The notes: generated from the sequence alone by a model not told the origin. A stretch of DNA of 64,000 nt from Sunxiuqinia sp965230765 (GCA_965230765.1 CBDDLR010000001.1:1612001-1676000), one strand, 5' to 3'. Positions 36,410 through 46,085 are shown, numbered from the stretch's first letter. Translations and numbers: made by a program.

Positions 36410-36417
36410 TATATTTG
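36410..36417 (+). promoter_or_regulatory. Candidate -7 box (TATATTTG) for the small HAD protein
   Basis: An exact TAnnTTTG match placed 26 bases before the ATG at 36444, in the short gap after wzc. The -33 part is not evident. It would give the HAD gene its own transcript. Confidence 0.4.
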
Positions 36418-36443
36418 GCATTGTATTTTAATATTTATAAGCC

Positions 36444-36788
36444 ATGGTTATAGCAGTTGATTTTGATGGGACGATTGTTCAGCATAAATACCCCAAGATT
36501 GGAAAAGAAATTCCGTTTGCCACAATGACGCTTAAAAAGCTAAATGAAGATGGCCATCGATTAATTCTTTGGACGTATCGTTGTGGGGAGGAACTGGAAG
36601 AAGCAATTAAATTCTGCGAGAAAAAAGGGGTCGAATTTTACGCTATTAACAGTAATTACCCTGAAGAAAAGATGGACGATAATATTAGCCGAAAGATTTT
36701 GGCAGATGTATATATCGATGATCGAAACGTTGGTGGCCTTCCAGACTGGGGTGTAATTTACCGGGAAATAAATGCCTTGAAAAAATAA
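36444..36788 (+). CDS. Small HAD-like hydrolase (BT0820-type)
   Basis: A 114-residue member of the small HAD-like family found in Bacteroidota. Motif I is VDFDGTIVQ (Asp6, Asp8), followed by the substrate loop HKYPKIG, LILWTYRCGEELEEA for motif II, and the acidic metal motif ADVYIDDRN (motif IV). The catalytic fold is complete but lacks a large cap domain, so a phosphatase or a regulatory role is plausible. It ends before the bidirectional terminator between it and valS. Confidence 0.8.
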   Translation: MVIAVDFDGTIVQHKYPKIGKEIPFATMTLKKLNEDGHRLILWTYRCGEELEEAIKFCEKKGVEFYAINSNYPEEKMDDNISRKILADVYIDDRNVGGLPDWGVIYREINALKK

Positions 36789-36810
36789 CTGGAACGTTAT
36801 AAAAAATTGA

Positions 36811-36844
36811 AAACTCCCTATCTTAGATGGTAGGGAGTTTTTTT
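36811..36844. terminator. Bidirectional intrinsic terminator
   Basis: AAACTCCCTA (36811-36820) and TAGGGAGTTT (36831-36840) form a perfect ten-base stem with a ten-base loop; seven T follow on the plus strand (36838-36844) and the upstream A-run gives a T-run on the minus strand. It lies between convergent genes, serving the HAD gene and valS. Confidence 0.85.
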
Positions 36845-36856
36845 ATGCTTGTGATG

Positions 36857-39484
36857 TCATTTTAGATTCGTAATCTGGTCTTCAAGGGTTTTAATTTTTG
36901 CTTCAGCATCAGCTTGCTTGGCACGTTCTTTTGCAACTACAGCTTCAGGTGCCCCACTAACAAATCGTTCGTTGCTAAGTTTTTTCATTACTGAATTTAA
37001 AAAGCCCTTTGTGTATTGAAGCTCTTCTTCAAGCTTTTTAAGTTCTACTTCAACATCAACATGATCTCCTAAATCAACAAAAAATGTTGATGAAAATACA
37101 CGGAAAGAACTAGCGCCTTTTAATTCTTCATTAACCTCGTTGACCTTACTCAGGTTGCCAAGTTTTAATAGAATCGCATTGTATGTTGAGGTGTATCCTT
37201 TTTCTCCAACCAAAACAGCAAGTTCTAATTCATCTTTCATGGGTATGTTATTCGATTTCCGGAGATTGCGGATTCCGCTAATCGTTTCTTTAACAGATTC
37301 AAATTGATCAATAAGGTTTTGGTCGAATTCACATACTTTTGGCCACTTAGCAATCATAATTGCTTCTCCATCTTTTCTTTCTTTGAAGAAATGCCATATT
37401 TCTTCAGTAATAAATGGCATGAATGGGTGCAATAGTTTCAACAAGCTTTCAAAAAGAGCAACAACCTCATCATAGGTTTTTCCATCTATTGGTTGTTGGT
37501 AAGCTGGCTTTACCATTTCCAGGAGCCAGGATGAAAACTCATCACGGATCAAGGTGTAAACTGTCATCAGGGCATCGGAAATCCGGAACTTGTCAAAATG
37601 ATCATTGATGATTTCAATAGCCTGAGCAAGTTTATTCTCAAACCAGTCAATTGCAAGTCTTGCCGATTCCGGCTGATCAATTTCTGATGAAACTTCCCAG
37701 TTCTTAACTAATCGGAAAGCGTTCCAGATTTTTGCAGTGAAATTTCTTCCTTGCTCTGGCAGGTTTTCATCAAATAATAAATCACCGCCCGCAGGTGAAC
37801 AAAGCAACATCCCAACACGAACGCCATCTGCTCCGTATTTATTCATCAGCTCAATCGGGTCGGGTGAGTTACCAAGTGACTTCGACATTTTGCGACGTAG
37901 CTTGTCGCGAACCATTCCTGTGAAATATACATTTTTGAAAGGGAATTGATCCCTCTCCGAATACCCGGCCATGATCATTCTGGCTACCCAGAAGAAAATA
38001 ATGTCATGCCCAGTGACCAAATCATTGGTTGGGTAATAATATTTTATCTCCTCGTTTTCAGGATCAGTAACTCCACCAAACACTGAGATTGGCCACAGCC
38101 AGGATGAAGCCCAGGTGTCCAACACATCATCGTCTTGCTTTAAATCGGATAAAGTCAGATTCGGATTGTCTGTTTTAGCTTTCGCTAGATCAAGTGCTTT
38201 ATCTGCGGTTTCTGCAACAACAAAGCTCCCATCTTCAAGGTAGTAAACAGGAATTTGATGACCCCACCAAAGTTGGCGGCTGATACACCAATCTTTTATG
38301 TTGCCCATCCAGTGGCGATAAAGGTTTTTAAACTTTTTTGGGTGAAACTCTACTTCATCAGATTCTACCGAGTCAAGTGCTGGCCTTGCCAGTTTTTCCA
38401 TGGCAAGGAACCATTGGGCAGATAGTTTTGGCTCAATAACAACATCGGTTCTTTCTGAATAACCAACTTTGTTTTTATAGTCTTCCGTCTTTAACAAGTT
38501 GCCAGCTTCCTCAAGCATTGGGATAATTTGCTTCCTGGCTTCGAAACGATCAACGCCAACCAGGAGTTGGGCTTTTTCGCTTAAGGTCCCATCATCATTG
38601 AAAGTGTCAATTGTTTCCAGGTTGTGGCGCATTCCAATTTCGTAGTCGTTTACATCGTGTGCCGGGGTAATCTTCAAACAACCCGTCCCAAATTCCATGT
38701 CGACATATTCGTCCATGATAATTGGCACGCTTCGTTCAACCAATGGAACCAAAACACGCTTGCCTTTTAAGTGCTGGAAACGTTCGTCGTTTGGATTAAC
38801 ACAAACAGCTGTGTCTCCAAGTATTGTCTCAGGGCGAGTTGTTGCAATCGTTACGAAGTCATCTTCGCCTTCAATCTTGTATCGAACGTAGTATAGTTTT
38901 GACTGCTCTTCTTTATGAATAACTTCTTCATCGGAAACGGCAGTTTTTGCAGCCGGATCCCAGTTGACCATTCTCACCCCACGATAGATCAAGCCTTTAT
39001 TGTAAAGATCTACGAATACTTTAATAACAGAGTCGGAACGTTCTTTATCCATGGTAAAACAGGTACGCTCCCAATCACATGATGCGCCAAGCTTTTTCAA
39101 TTGTTCAAGAATAATTCCTCCATGCTTTTCGGTCCAATCCCAGGCATGTTTGAGAAATTCATCGCGTGAAAGGTCAAACTTTTCAATCCCTTCGTTTTTC
39201 AATTTCGCAACTACTTTTGCTTCGGTAGCAATCGAAGCGTGGTCGGTTCCAGGCACCCAACAAGCGTTCTTCCCAAGCATTCTGGCACGGCGGACCAATA
39301 TGTCCTGAATGGTATTGTTTAACATGTGTCCCATGTGCAACACCCCGGTAACATTGGGTGGGGGAATTACTATGGTGTAAGGTTCACGATCGTCTGGCTC
39401 TGAGTGAAAAAAGTTGTTTTTCATCCAGTATTCATACCACTTTTTTTCTACTTCAACAGGATTATATTTGCTTGGAATTTCCAT
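36857..39484 (-). CDS. valS: Valyl-tRNA synthetase
   Basis: Charges tRNA-Val. The 875-residue class Ia synthetase has its HIGH-like motif as PPPNVTGVLHMGH (residues 41-53), the zinc-free editing domain with TTRPETILGDTAV, the KMSKSLGNSPDP motif near residue 533, an anticodon-binding domain, and the C-terminal coiled-coil arm (KERAKQADAEAKI). The length fits. A -7 box (TATTTTTG) lies 38 bases upstream on the minus strand, and it is divergent from the putative porin gene. Confidence 0.97.
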   Translation of the reverse strand: MEIPSKYNPVEVEKKWYEYWMKNNFFHSEPDDREPYTIVIPPPNVTGVLHMGHMLNNTIQDILVRRARMLGKNACWVPGTDHASIATEAKVVAKLKNEGIEKFDLSRDEFLKHAWDWTEKHGGIILEQLKKLGASCDWERTCFTMDKERSDSVIKVFVDLYNKGLIYRGVRMVNWDPAAKTAVSDEEVIHKEEQSKLYYVRYKIEGEDDFVTIATTRPETILGDTAVCVNPNDERFQHLKGKRVLVPLVERSVPIIMDEYVDMEFGTGCLKITPAHDVNDYEIGMRHNLETIDTFNDDGTLSEKAQLLVGVDRFEARKQIIPMLEEAGNLLKTEDYKNKVGYSERTDVVIEPKLSAQWFLAMEKLARPALDSVESDEVEFHPKKFKNLYRHWMGNIKDWCISRQLWWGHQIPVYYLEDGSFVVAETADKALDLAKAKTDNPNLTLSDLKQDDDVLDTWASSWLWPISVFGGVTDPENEEIKYYYPTNDLVTGHDIIFFWVARMIMAGYSERDQFPFKNVYFTGMVRDKLRRKMSKSLGNSPDPIELMNKYGADGVRVGMLLCSPAGGDLLFDENLPEQGRNFTAKIWNAFRLVKNWEVSSEIDQPESARLAIDWFENKLAQAIEIINDHFDKFRISDALMTVYTLIRDEFSSWLLEMVKPAYQQPIDGKTYDEVVALFESLLKLLHPFMPFITEEIWHFFKERKDGEAIMIAKWPKVCEFDQNLIDQFESVKETISGIRNLRKSNNIPMKDELELAVLVGEKGYTSTYNAILLKLGNLSKVNEVNEELKGASSFRVFSSTFFVDLGDHVDVEVELKKLEEELQYTKGFLNSVMKKLSNERFVSGAPEAVVAKERAKQADAEAKIKTLEDQITNLK

Positions 39485-39521
39485 TTTATATTGCTTGTTA
39501 TTCGATTTCAGAATGATGGCA

Positions 39522-39529
39522 CAAAAATA
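39522..39529 (-). promoter_or_regulatory. -7 box (TATTTTTG) for valS
   Basis: Read on the minus strand, this matches TAnnTTTG 38 bases before the valS ATG. No clear -33 box is present. It is one of two divergent promoters in the short gap between valS and the putative porin. Confidence 0.5.
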
Positions 39530-39655
39530 GAAAAAGTTTGATGAAATCAGTTGATGATATGATTTTTGGGTGAACGATGATTGTTATTCAATGTAACGTC
39601 TTATTTAATTAAAGATTTTTAAGGCTTTATTTTTATGCCCGGATGGACTTTTAAC

Positions 39656-39663
39656 TATCTTTG
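39656..39663 (+). promoter_or_regulatory. -7 box (TATCTTTG) for the putative porin
   Basis: The sequence TATCTTTGC is an exact TAnnTTTG match, with a loose TTTATG about 19 bases upstream in the -33 place. It is only eight bases before the ATG at 39671, so the mRNA has almost no leader. This rules out the in-frame ATG at 39635, which lies upstream of the box. Confidence 0.65.
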
Positions 39664-39670
39664 CCCCGTC

Positions 39671-41662
39671 ATGATTCGGAAAATTAGTTTGACATTTATG
39701 AGTGTTTTGATCGTGGGTATTTCGGTTTATGCCCAACGTGAAATCCCCGAGTTCGGAAGTTATGGATCAGGTTCTCCTTTGGACAGAATGCAGCAAGGAC
39801 AGCAGCAAGGCGAAGAAGACCAAAATCAAGACCATGAGCATGAGGAGGAGTCTGTTCCTTCAATCATTCGTAGTTGGAAATTGAAAGACTACGGTGCTAA
39901 GCTGGACTCGTTTGTATTGGACACTGCACTGAATTTCTTTCACCTTTACAACCCAATTTTTCAGCGAAGCATAAGTAATACGTTTACTGGAAATTTTGGT
40001 GGAGGGTATCAATCAAATGATTTTTTCAGCAGGGAATATTATTCAGATTTTTACTTCTACCGATCGTTTGATGCTTATGCAACAACACCTGAAAATATAG
40101 AGTATTTCAATACAACGACACCTTATACGTTAATGGATTACAGCCAGAGTGAAAACAAGAATAACCAAACAGAGACCCGGTTTAATGTTTTTCATTCTCA
40201 GAATGTAAATGAGGATTTAAATTTCACATTCTTCTACGATCAAGGCAGATCTATTGGGCATTACAGGCAACAGGAAAATAAAAATAGTTCGCTTGGTTTT
40301 TACTCGAGTTATACTTCGGATAATTGGTTGCTACATGGAAATGTAATTTTTAACCGCGTTGTGAATCAGGAGAATGGGGGTTTGTTGACTGGGCAGGATT
40401 TGAATATTTATTCTGAAACTGAGACTTATCTGGTCAACTTGCTAAATGCTGAATCCGAAATGCGAAACAGGATCGTATTTCTGAACAATGAATACCGGTT
40501 AGGAAAATATATTGAAACTGAAGATAGTTTGGGTAATTACGTTGAGAAATTTATCCCTAGGACTGGTTTCATTCATCAATTTGAGTATTCAGGGAATCAG
40601 CGAAATTATACCGATCCAGATGGGAATGTGGATTTTTATCCGGCAATTTTTCTGGATTCTTTACAGACGGCAGACACTGTAAAATTCAATCGCTTATCCA
40701 ACATTTTCCAAATACGTTTTTATGAAGCTCCAGACCGCAAATATACATTTGGGAAACGTGCGTTTATCGGTCATGACCGTATTGATATAACGATGCCTTT
40801 AAACGATTCCACATTGCAAGAAAAACGTTTCAGCAACACATTTGTTGGAGGTGGGATTTCTCGTGATGAAGGCAAGTTCTGGAGATGGGGCGGTGAAGGC
40901 AAATTCTATATAACTGGGTTTCGATCTGGACAAACTGAGCTAAGTGCCTATTTGCATAAACCGTTACGTATTGGGAAAGATACCATGAGCTTTCAGGTTG
41001 ATGGTGAATTGAACAGCATTGTCCCGGATTATTTTGTGCAGGAATATCGATCGAACCATTACAATTGGAATAATCGTTTCGACAATATAAATGAAATGGT
41101 TGTGCGCGGGAAAATTACTTCGCAGAGGCATAAGCTTACTCTTGGGCTAAATTATGCACTAATTGGCAACTACGTTTTTAATGATAGCCTGGCGCTTCCA
41201 AATCAAGGTAGTGCCGAAATGTTGGTTGTTTCAGCTTATGCCAAAAAAGACATTGAAACCAAACATTGGTTGATTCGATCACAAATAAACTGGCAGCAGG
41301 GAAATCAGGAAGATTATCTGCACCTGCCGGATTTGATGATTTATTCAAGCTTGAATTATAAAACCATTGTATCAAAAGTACTCCATACCCGCCTGGGAGT
41401 TGATGTTCGTTACCATTCTGAATTTTATGCAGATAGATATGATCCTTCAACCGGAAGGTTTTTTTGGCAAAATCAGGAAAAAATCGGTAACTTTCCCTTG
41501 GTGGATGTTCATGCAAACCTGAAGTTGAAGCGAACGAGATTTTTCTTCCAGTGGTTAAATGCTACCGCAGGAATGCTTGAAGGAAACTTCTGGGGTGCAC
41601 CATCCTACCCATATTACCGCCGGACGTTCCGGTTAGGTGTTGCCTGGTCGTTTTACGACTAG
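39671..41662 (+). CDS. Putative outer-membrane porin
   Basis: A 663-residue protein of the Bacteroidota putative-porin type. The start at 39671 gives a clear signal peptide (MIRKISLTFMSVLIVGISVYAQ); the earlier ATG is excluded by the promoter position. An N-terminal linker with glutamine and acidic residues (QQGQQQGEEDQNQDHEHEEE, near residues 41-60) precedes a region of alternating hydrophobic and polar residues, ending in an aromatic LGVAWSFYD strand, as expected for a beta-barrel. No substrate is suggested. MltF follows 14 bases downstream, so the two may be co-transcribed. Confidence 0.7.
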   Translation: MIRKISLTFMSVLIVGISVYAQREIPEFGSYGSGSPLDRMQQGQQQGEEDQNQDHEHEEESVPSIIRSWKLKDYGAKLDSFVLDTALNFFHLYNPIFQRSISNTFTGNFGGGYQSNDFFSREYYSDFYFYRSFDAYATTPENIEYFNTTTPYTLMDYSQSENKNNQTETRFNVFHSQNVNEDLNFTFFYDQGRSIGHYRQQENKNSSLGFYSSYTSDNWLLHGNVIFNRVVNQENGGLLTGQDLNIYSETETYLVNLLNAESEMRNRIVFLNNEYRLGKYIETEDSLGNYVEKFIPRTGFIHQFEYSGNQRNYTDPDGNVDFYPAIFLDSLQTADTVKFNRLSNIFQIRFYEAPDRKYTFGKRAFIGHDRIDITMPLNDSTLQEKRFSNTFVGGGISRDEGKFWRWGGEGKFYITGFRSGQTELSAYLHKPLRIGKDTMSFQVDGELNSIVPDYFVQEYRSNHYNWNNRFDNINEMVVRGKITSQRHKLTLGLNYALIGNYVFNDSLALPNQGSAEMLVVSAYAKKDIETKHWLIRSQINWQQGNQEDYLHLPDLMIYSSLNYKTIVSKVLHTRLGVDVRYHSEFYADRYDPSTGRFFWQNQEKIGNFPLVDVHANLKLKRTRFFFQWLNATAGMLEGNFWGAPSYPYYRRTFRLGVAWSFYD

Positions 41663-41676
41663 ACAATTATAAAAGC

Positions 41677-43113
41677 ATGGAAAAAACCAAAACATATTTC
41701 ACGCAATTCATTTGTGTTTTGCTGATAATACTCGCTGGCTGTAGTTCGGAAAAAGGCAGTGATCAAGAAGCAGGCACAAAAAAAAGTGGTGATGACCTTA
41801 CCCGTATTATGAAGTCAGGCAAACTAAAAGTCGTTGTAGATTATAATTCTACCAATTACTTTGTGTACCGTGGTAGACCGATGGGTTTCAAATATGAACT
41901 TTTGGAACAACTTGCCAAAGAGATGGGTGTCAAGCTCGAAATCTCAGTGAGTAATGATCTTCAGCAAACATTTAAAGGCTTAAGGAGAAAACAATATGAC
42001 CTGGTAGCTAAAAACCTAACAGTTACCAAAAACCGTGACAAGCACATCGATTTTACCTTACCATTGGAGCAAACACGCCAGGTTCTTGTTCAGCGAAAAC
42101 CAGAAAAGTGGAAAGAAATGAGCAGGAGGGTAATTGAGGAATCGCTAATCCGAAATCAGTTAGACCTGGCCAATAAGGAAATTTACGTTCAGAAAAACAC
42201 TGCTTATTACAGGCGGTTGGTAAACCTTTCGGAGGAAATTGGAGCTGAGATTAATATCCTTCAAGATTCAATATATGGTGTTGAGCAGCTGGTTGCGCTG
42301 GTTGCGAAAGGTGAGATTGATTTTACAGTTTGTGATGAAAATGTGGCTATTGTGAATCAAACTTATTATCCGAATATCGATATAAAAACCCCGGTTAGTT
42401 TCCCTCAAAACATTGCATGGGCAGTGAGAAAGGATTCTGGGTTGTGGCAGGAATATCTAAATAACTGGATCCGCAAATTCAAGAAAACAGCTAAGTACAG
42501 GATTATTTACAGGAAGTACTTTGAGAACTCCCGATCAAAACAAATGGTGAAAAGTGACTTCCACTCTATTCACGGTGGAAAAATATCGCCATATGATGAA
42601 ATTGTAAAAGCCGAATGCAGTGACTCGATTTTTGATTGGAGATTGGTTTCTGCATTAATGTATCATGAGTCCAATTTTAAGCCCGAAGCCCAATCGTGGA
42701 TGGGAGCATATGGGTTGATGCAAATAATGCCTGAGTCTGCTGATTTGTTTCGGATTGTTGACTATGAAGAACCCGACCAAAACATTAAAGTAGGTGTGAA
42801 ATTGTTGAAATGGCTAAATAAAAACTTGGTCGAAGAAATACCCGACTCGACAGAGCGGGTAAAGTTTGTTTTAGCTTCATACAATGTTGGATTGGGACAT
42901 GTGAAAGACGCACAACGTTTAGCGAAAAAGTATGGGAAAAGCCCAACAATCTGGCAAGATAATGTAGACTTTTATTTGCTTAATAAATCTGCATCAAAAT
43001 ATTACAAAGATCCAGTGGTCAGGTGGGGTTATTGTCGTGGTGAAGAGCCATACAACTATGTGAACAAGGTTTTAAAAACCTATGGACATTACCTGAACAT
43101 TATTCAGGAATAA
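41677..43113 (+). CDS. mltF: Membrane-bound lytic murein transglycosylase F
   Basis: Cleaves peptidoglycan to form 1,6-anhydro ends. The 478-residue lipoprotein has a signal peptide ending ILAGC (Cys22), an N-terminal solute-binding domain (family 3 type, residues about 40-290) and a C-terminal SLT domain, with the catalytic glutamate in SALMYHESNF (Glu331) and GLMQIMPES after it. The solute-binding part probably regulates activity. It ends in a 14-base tail-to-tail overlap with the NUDIX gene on the other strand. Confidence 0.9.
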   Translation: MEKTKTYFTQFICVLLIILAGCSSEKGSDQEAGTKKSGDDLTRIMKSGKLKVVVDYNSTNYFVYRGRPMGFKYELLEQLAKEMGVKLEISVSNDLQQTFKGLRRKQYDLVAKNLTVTKNRDKHIDFTLPLEQTRQVLVQRKPEKWKEMSRRVIEESLIRNQLDLANKEIYVQKNTAYYRRLVNLSEEIGAEINILQDSIYGVEQLVALVAKGEIDFTVCDENVAIVNQTYYPNIDIKTPVSFPQNIAWAVRKDSGLWQEYLNNWIRKFKKTAKYRIIYRKYFENSRSKQMVKSDFHSIHGGKISPYDEIVKAECSDSIFDWRLVSALMYHESNFKPEAQSWMGAYGLMQIMPESADLFRIVDYEEPDQNIKVGVKLLKWLNKNLVEEIPDSTERVKFVLASYNVGLGHVKDAQRLAKKYGKSPTIWQDNVDFYLLNKSASKYYKDPVVRWGYCRGEEPYNYVNKVLKTYGHYLNIIQE

Positions 43114-43735
43114 ATCGATTCTCTTCGAATAAATCAACGAATTCGGTCAGGATCATTGCAGTTGCTCCCCATATTATCTCATTTTCAAAAGCATAATATG
43201 GTACTTCCAACGGTCCAGTTACCGTCTCCAGTTCAATTTCATCCAACTTTGGGTTTTTGGCAAAATCTTCAATTGGGAACAAAATAATTTTTTCTGCTTC
43301 CTCTTCGTTCAGAATGAAATTTGGCTTATGGTCAATCCACCCAACAAATGGGGCAATGCTAAATTTGCTTACCGGGACATATAATTCAGACAAACGACCA
43401 AGAATTTCTACTTCCGAAGGAATAATCCCTACTTCTTCTTCGGATTCACGCAATGCTGTTTCTATTGCTGTTTCCCCAGCTTCAATTTTGCCGCCAGGAA
43501 AACTTATTTGTCCTGGATGGGATTTCATTTTTGCATTCCTTTTTGTCAGGCAGGTATAAATTTTGCCATCAATGGGAAATAAAAGAAACAATACACTGCT
43601 ATACTTTATCAAATTTTGATGCTCTTCTTTTACGGTCAATTCACGCCCGGGAGGAATTAGCTTCATATGTGACCTGACTCCAGGGAGATCACGCTTCAGA
43701 ATTTTTGAAATATATTGTGGATAGCTTTTGTTCAT
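43100..43735 (-). CDS. NUDIX hydrolase, CoA pyrophosphatase-like (NudL)
   Basis: Hydrolyses coenzyme A or related nucleotide diphosphates. The Nudix box lies at residues about 82-104 (GKIEAGETAIETALRESEEE), preceded by the subfamily signature LTKRNAKMKSHPGQISFPGG. Its 211 residues are normal. It is the last of three minus-strand genes (flippase-like, permease, NUDIX), spaced 37 and 75 bases, probably one operon. The stop codon lies inside the coding sequence of mltF on the other strand. Confidence 0.85.
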   Translation of the reverse strand: MNKSYPQYISKILKRDLPGVRSHMKLIPPGRELTVKEEHQNLIKYSSVLFLLFPIDGKIYTCLTKRNAKMKSHPGQISFPGGKIEAGETAIETALRESEEEVGIIPSEVEILGRLSELYVPVSKFSIAPFVGWIDHKPNFILNEEEAEKIILFPIEDFAKNPKLDEIELETVTGPLEVPYYAFENEIIWGATAMILTEFVDLFEENRFIPE

Positions 43736-43810
43736 TTTGTGTTCTTCTTGTAAATGGAAAACCCTTGTTCAGATAAAATGTTTTGTCGCTGATTGTCTTT
43801 TCGAACTTTT

Positions 43811-45061
43811 TTACTCAAATCGGATCGTTTTCCCAGGGTCAATCTTACTAATAAAAAAGGAAGGGGCGATAAGCATCAACAGCGTGACTAAAAGAGCTCC
43901 AAGGTTTAAGAATATAAGATGAAAAGCGTTTAGGTTTATGGGAACAGTATCTACATAATACGAAGTCGGATCAAGATGGATGATTTCAAACTTGTATTGG
44001 ATGAATGCAATGACTATTCCAAGAACATTTCCCCAGAGAAGGCCTTCGCCAATAAGAAAAGCAGACAGGTACAGGAACACTTTGCGAACATTTAAATTGG
44101 CTGCACCCAACGATTTCAGGACACCTATCATTTGTGTGCGTTCAAGTATTATTACAAGTAAGCCGGAAATCATGTTGAACCCAGCAACCATGATCATTAG
44201 CGCAAGGATTATCCAAACATTCATGTCGAGCAGCTTAAGCCAATCAAAAATGTGAGGAAACTTGCGTTTGATGTTGATCACCCTTAAAAGTGGCGAATTC
44301 TCCTCAACGTGTAAAAGCACCAAATTTCGTATTTCATCTTCTTTTTCATCGGCAAGGTTGACATCGTCCAGGTAAATTTCAAATCCACTGATTTGATTAT
44401 CTTCCCATGAGTTCAGGCTTTGTACATGCCGGATGTCGATAAGTACAAACATCTTATCAAACTCTTCAAGTCCTGTTTGATAAATTCCTCCTACTTCAAA
44501 TTTTCTTACACGGGGTGTCCTTTCATTTTCATTTAAGAAATACATTCTGAAATCATCCCCGAGCTTTAATTTCAGCAGAGAAGAAATCTGTTTTGAAATC
44601 CAGACTTTTTTCGTTCTGGTAGAATCTAACCTGATTGGTGCACCTTCGATTTTGTTCTTTTCAAAAAAAGACCAGTCAAAATCTGCAGATATGCCTTTTA
44701 AAACTACTCCCTGAATTTCATCTTTGGTATTGATCATGCCTGGTTTGGTGGCATAGGTTTGAATATGCTGAACACCTTCAATCTTTTCCAGTGACGATAA
44801 AAACGGTTGCGAGTTACTTATGGGTGCTGTTTGGTACGACTGGTTGCTATCGTAGTTGGAGATTTGAATGTGGGCGGCAAACCCGTTTACTTTACCTTCA
44901 ATTTCTTTTTGAAAGCCAGTAACAATTGCAACGGCCATGATCATAACAACCAGCCCCAGGCTAATGCCTGCAACAGCAAGCCGCACAACCCTTCTCGAAA
45001 GTCGTTGGTTTTCATCTTTTGAAGAAAATAGTCTTCGGGCTATAAAAAGTTCAGTATTCAA
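43811..45061 (-). CDS. FtsX/LolE-family ABC transporter permease
   Basis: A 416-residue permease of the lipoprotein-releasing (LolC/LolE) family. One membrane span near residues 25-50 is followed by a periplasmic MacB-type domain and three spans in the C-terminal third (WLKLLDMNVWIILALMIMVAGFNMI, LGAANLNVRKVFLYLSAFLIGEG, LIFLNLGALLVTLLMLIAPSF). The only available start is a TTG at 45061; no ATG fits in-frame upstream. The partner ATPase is not in the window. It would pull lipoproteins from the inner membrane for outer-membrane transport; substrate specificity is inferred from the family. Confidence 0.83.
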   Translation of the reverse strand: MNTELFIARRLFSSKDENQRLSRRVVRLAVAGISLGLVVMIMAVAIVTGFQKEIEGKVNGFAAHIQISNYDSNQSYQTAPISNSQPFLSSLEKIEGVQHIQTYATKPGMINTKDEIQGVVLKGISADFDWSFFEKNKIEGAPIRLDSTRTKKVWISKQISSLLKLKLGDDFRMYFLNENERTPRVRKFEVGGIYQTGLEEFDKMFVLIDIRHVQSLNSWEDNQISGFEIYLDDVNLADEKEDEIRNLVLLHVEENSPLLRVINIKRKFPHIFDWLKLLDMNVWIILALMIMVAGFNMISGLLVIILERTQMIGVLKSLGAANLNVRKVFLYLSAFLIGEGLLWGNVLGIVIAFIQYKFEIIHLDPTSYYVDTVPINLNAFHLIFLNLGALLVTLLMLIAPSFFISKIDPGKTIRFE

Positions 45062-45084
45062 TTTTGAAACAATTTGTATCTGCG

Positions 45085-45092
45085 TAAAGCTA
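45085..45092 (-). promoter_or_regulatory. Weak -7 box (TAGCTTTA) upstream of the permease
   Basis: On the minus strand TAGCTTTA differs from TAnnTTTG only in the last base and lies 24 bases before the TTG start of the permease. The flippase-like gene sits immediately upstream, so it could also be an internal site. Confidence 0.3.
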
Positions 45093-45098
45093 CAAACT

Positions 45099-46085
45099 TT
45101 AATTGGTTCTTCGGTTAATAAATGGAAGTACGAGTAAGGAAATCAAACCTAAAATAATCAGCATGAATGTCATCGATGAGTGTGCAAGAAAGGCGTAAAT
45201 TAAACCATCGGATTTATCAATGCCATAAACAATTAGGGTTTGAACCACCATGAAGTGCCAGGTTCCCATTCCACCCTGAACCGGGGCAACCATGCCGAAA
45301 CTTCCAAGCACAAAAATGGTTAACCCAGCAATAGCTGTTAAGTGGGAAGTGAAGTCAAATGCAAAGAAAACTACATACAGCATCAAGTAATACATGGTCC
45401 AAATAAAAACGGAGTGGAATATAAAAGCACCTTTATGCTTCATGTTTTTCACGGTAATCAGTCCTTCAGAAAATTTGGAGAGTATTTCGTTGACCTTAGT
45501 AAATGCGGCAGATTTTTTTATTTGTTTGCGAAAGATGTAAAACAAAACGACAACAAGAACAATTCCCACAATTGCCCATGGAGAAAAAGCAATTGAATTG
45601 ACTTTCGCTTTTATTTCAGGGTTATTGTTTAAGAACTGAAGAATTTTGCCAAACTGGGTTCCAATAACAATTAATGTCAGCAATAACAGCATGATTACAT
45701 CAACAATGCGTTCAGTGACTACCGTGCCGATAAGTTTCGTGAATGACATTTTTTCGTAACGTGCCAGCACTCCACAGCGCGATAATTCACCCATTCGAGG
45801 AATAACCAGGTTCATGAGGTAACCAACCATTACTGCTAAAAAGGTATTTAAAGTTTTTGGTTTTTGCCCCAGTGGTTCAATCATTAAATTCCAGCGAAGT
45901 GTGCGGCTAATGTGGCTCAGTAATCCAAGGAAAAGCGATAGCCAAACCCACCAGTAATTAACATCGTTGGTTAAAATAGATTTGATGCGATCTACATCCT
46001 GATCGCGATACACCAACCAAAACAATACAACTCCGATAACTAAAAAGGCAAGAAATTTAAGAAGCTTAACTATTTTATCTTTCAA
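45099..46085 (-). CDS. Lysylphosphatidylglycerol-synthase-type membrane protein (flippase-like domain, UPF0104)
   Basis: A 328-residue integral membrane protein with about eight spans. The UPF0104/YbhN family landmarks are GQKPKTLNTFLAVMVGYLMNLVIPRMGELSR and VPVQGGMGTWHFMVVQ-like sequence (reading APVQGGMGTWHFMVVQTL). The family includes the membrane half of MprF and dolichol-linked sugar enzymes; the role here is not known. It starts at a TTG because no ATG is available in frame. Upstream gene of the permease. Confidence 0.8.
   Translation of the reverse strand: MKDKIVKLLKFLAFLVIGVVLFWLVYRDQDVDRIKSILTNDVNYWWVWLSLFLGLLSHISRTLRWNLMIEPLGQKPKTLNTFLAVMVGYLMNLVIPRMGELSRCGVLARYEKMSFTKLIGTVVTERIVDVIMLLLLTLIVIGTQFGKILQFLNNNPEIKAKVNSIAFSPWAIVGIVLVVVLFYIFRKQIKKSAAFTKVNEILSKFSEGLITVKNMKHKGAFIFHSVFIWTMYYLMLYVVFFAFDFTSHLTAIAGLTIFVLGSFGMVAPVQGGMGTWHFMVVQTLIVYGIDKSDGLIYAFLAHSSMTFMLIILGLISLLVLPFINRRTN

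Noticed and set aside
37423..39308. Several plus-strand open frames within valS
   Set aside because: They lie antisense to a strongly conserved synthetase and their products match no family.
39635..39670. ATG at 39635 as the porin start
   Set aside because: It is upstream of the -7 box and adds residues before the signal peptide; the ATG at 39671 gives a normal signal.
43257..43677. Plus-strand frames opposite the NUDIX gene
   Set aside because: Antisense to the intact Nudix box; products show no motif.
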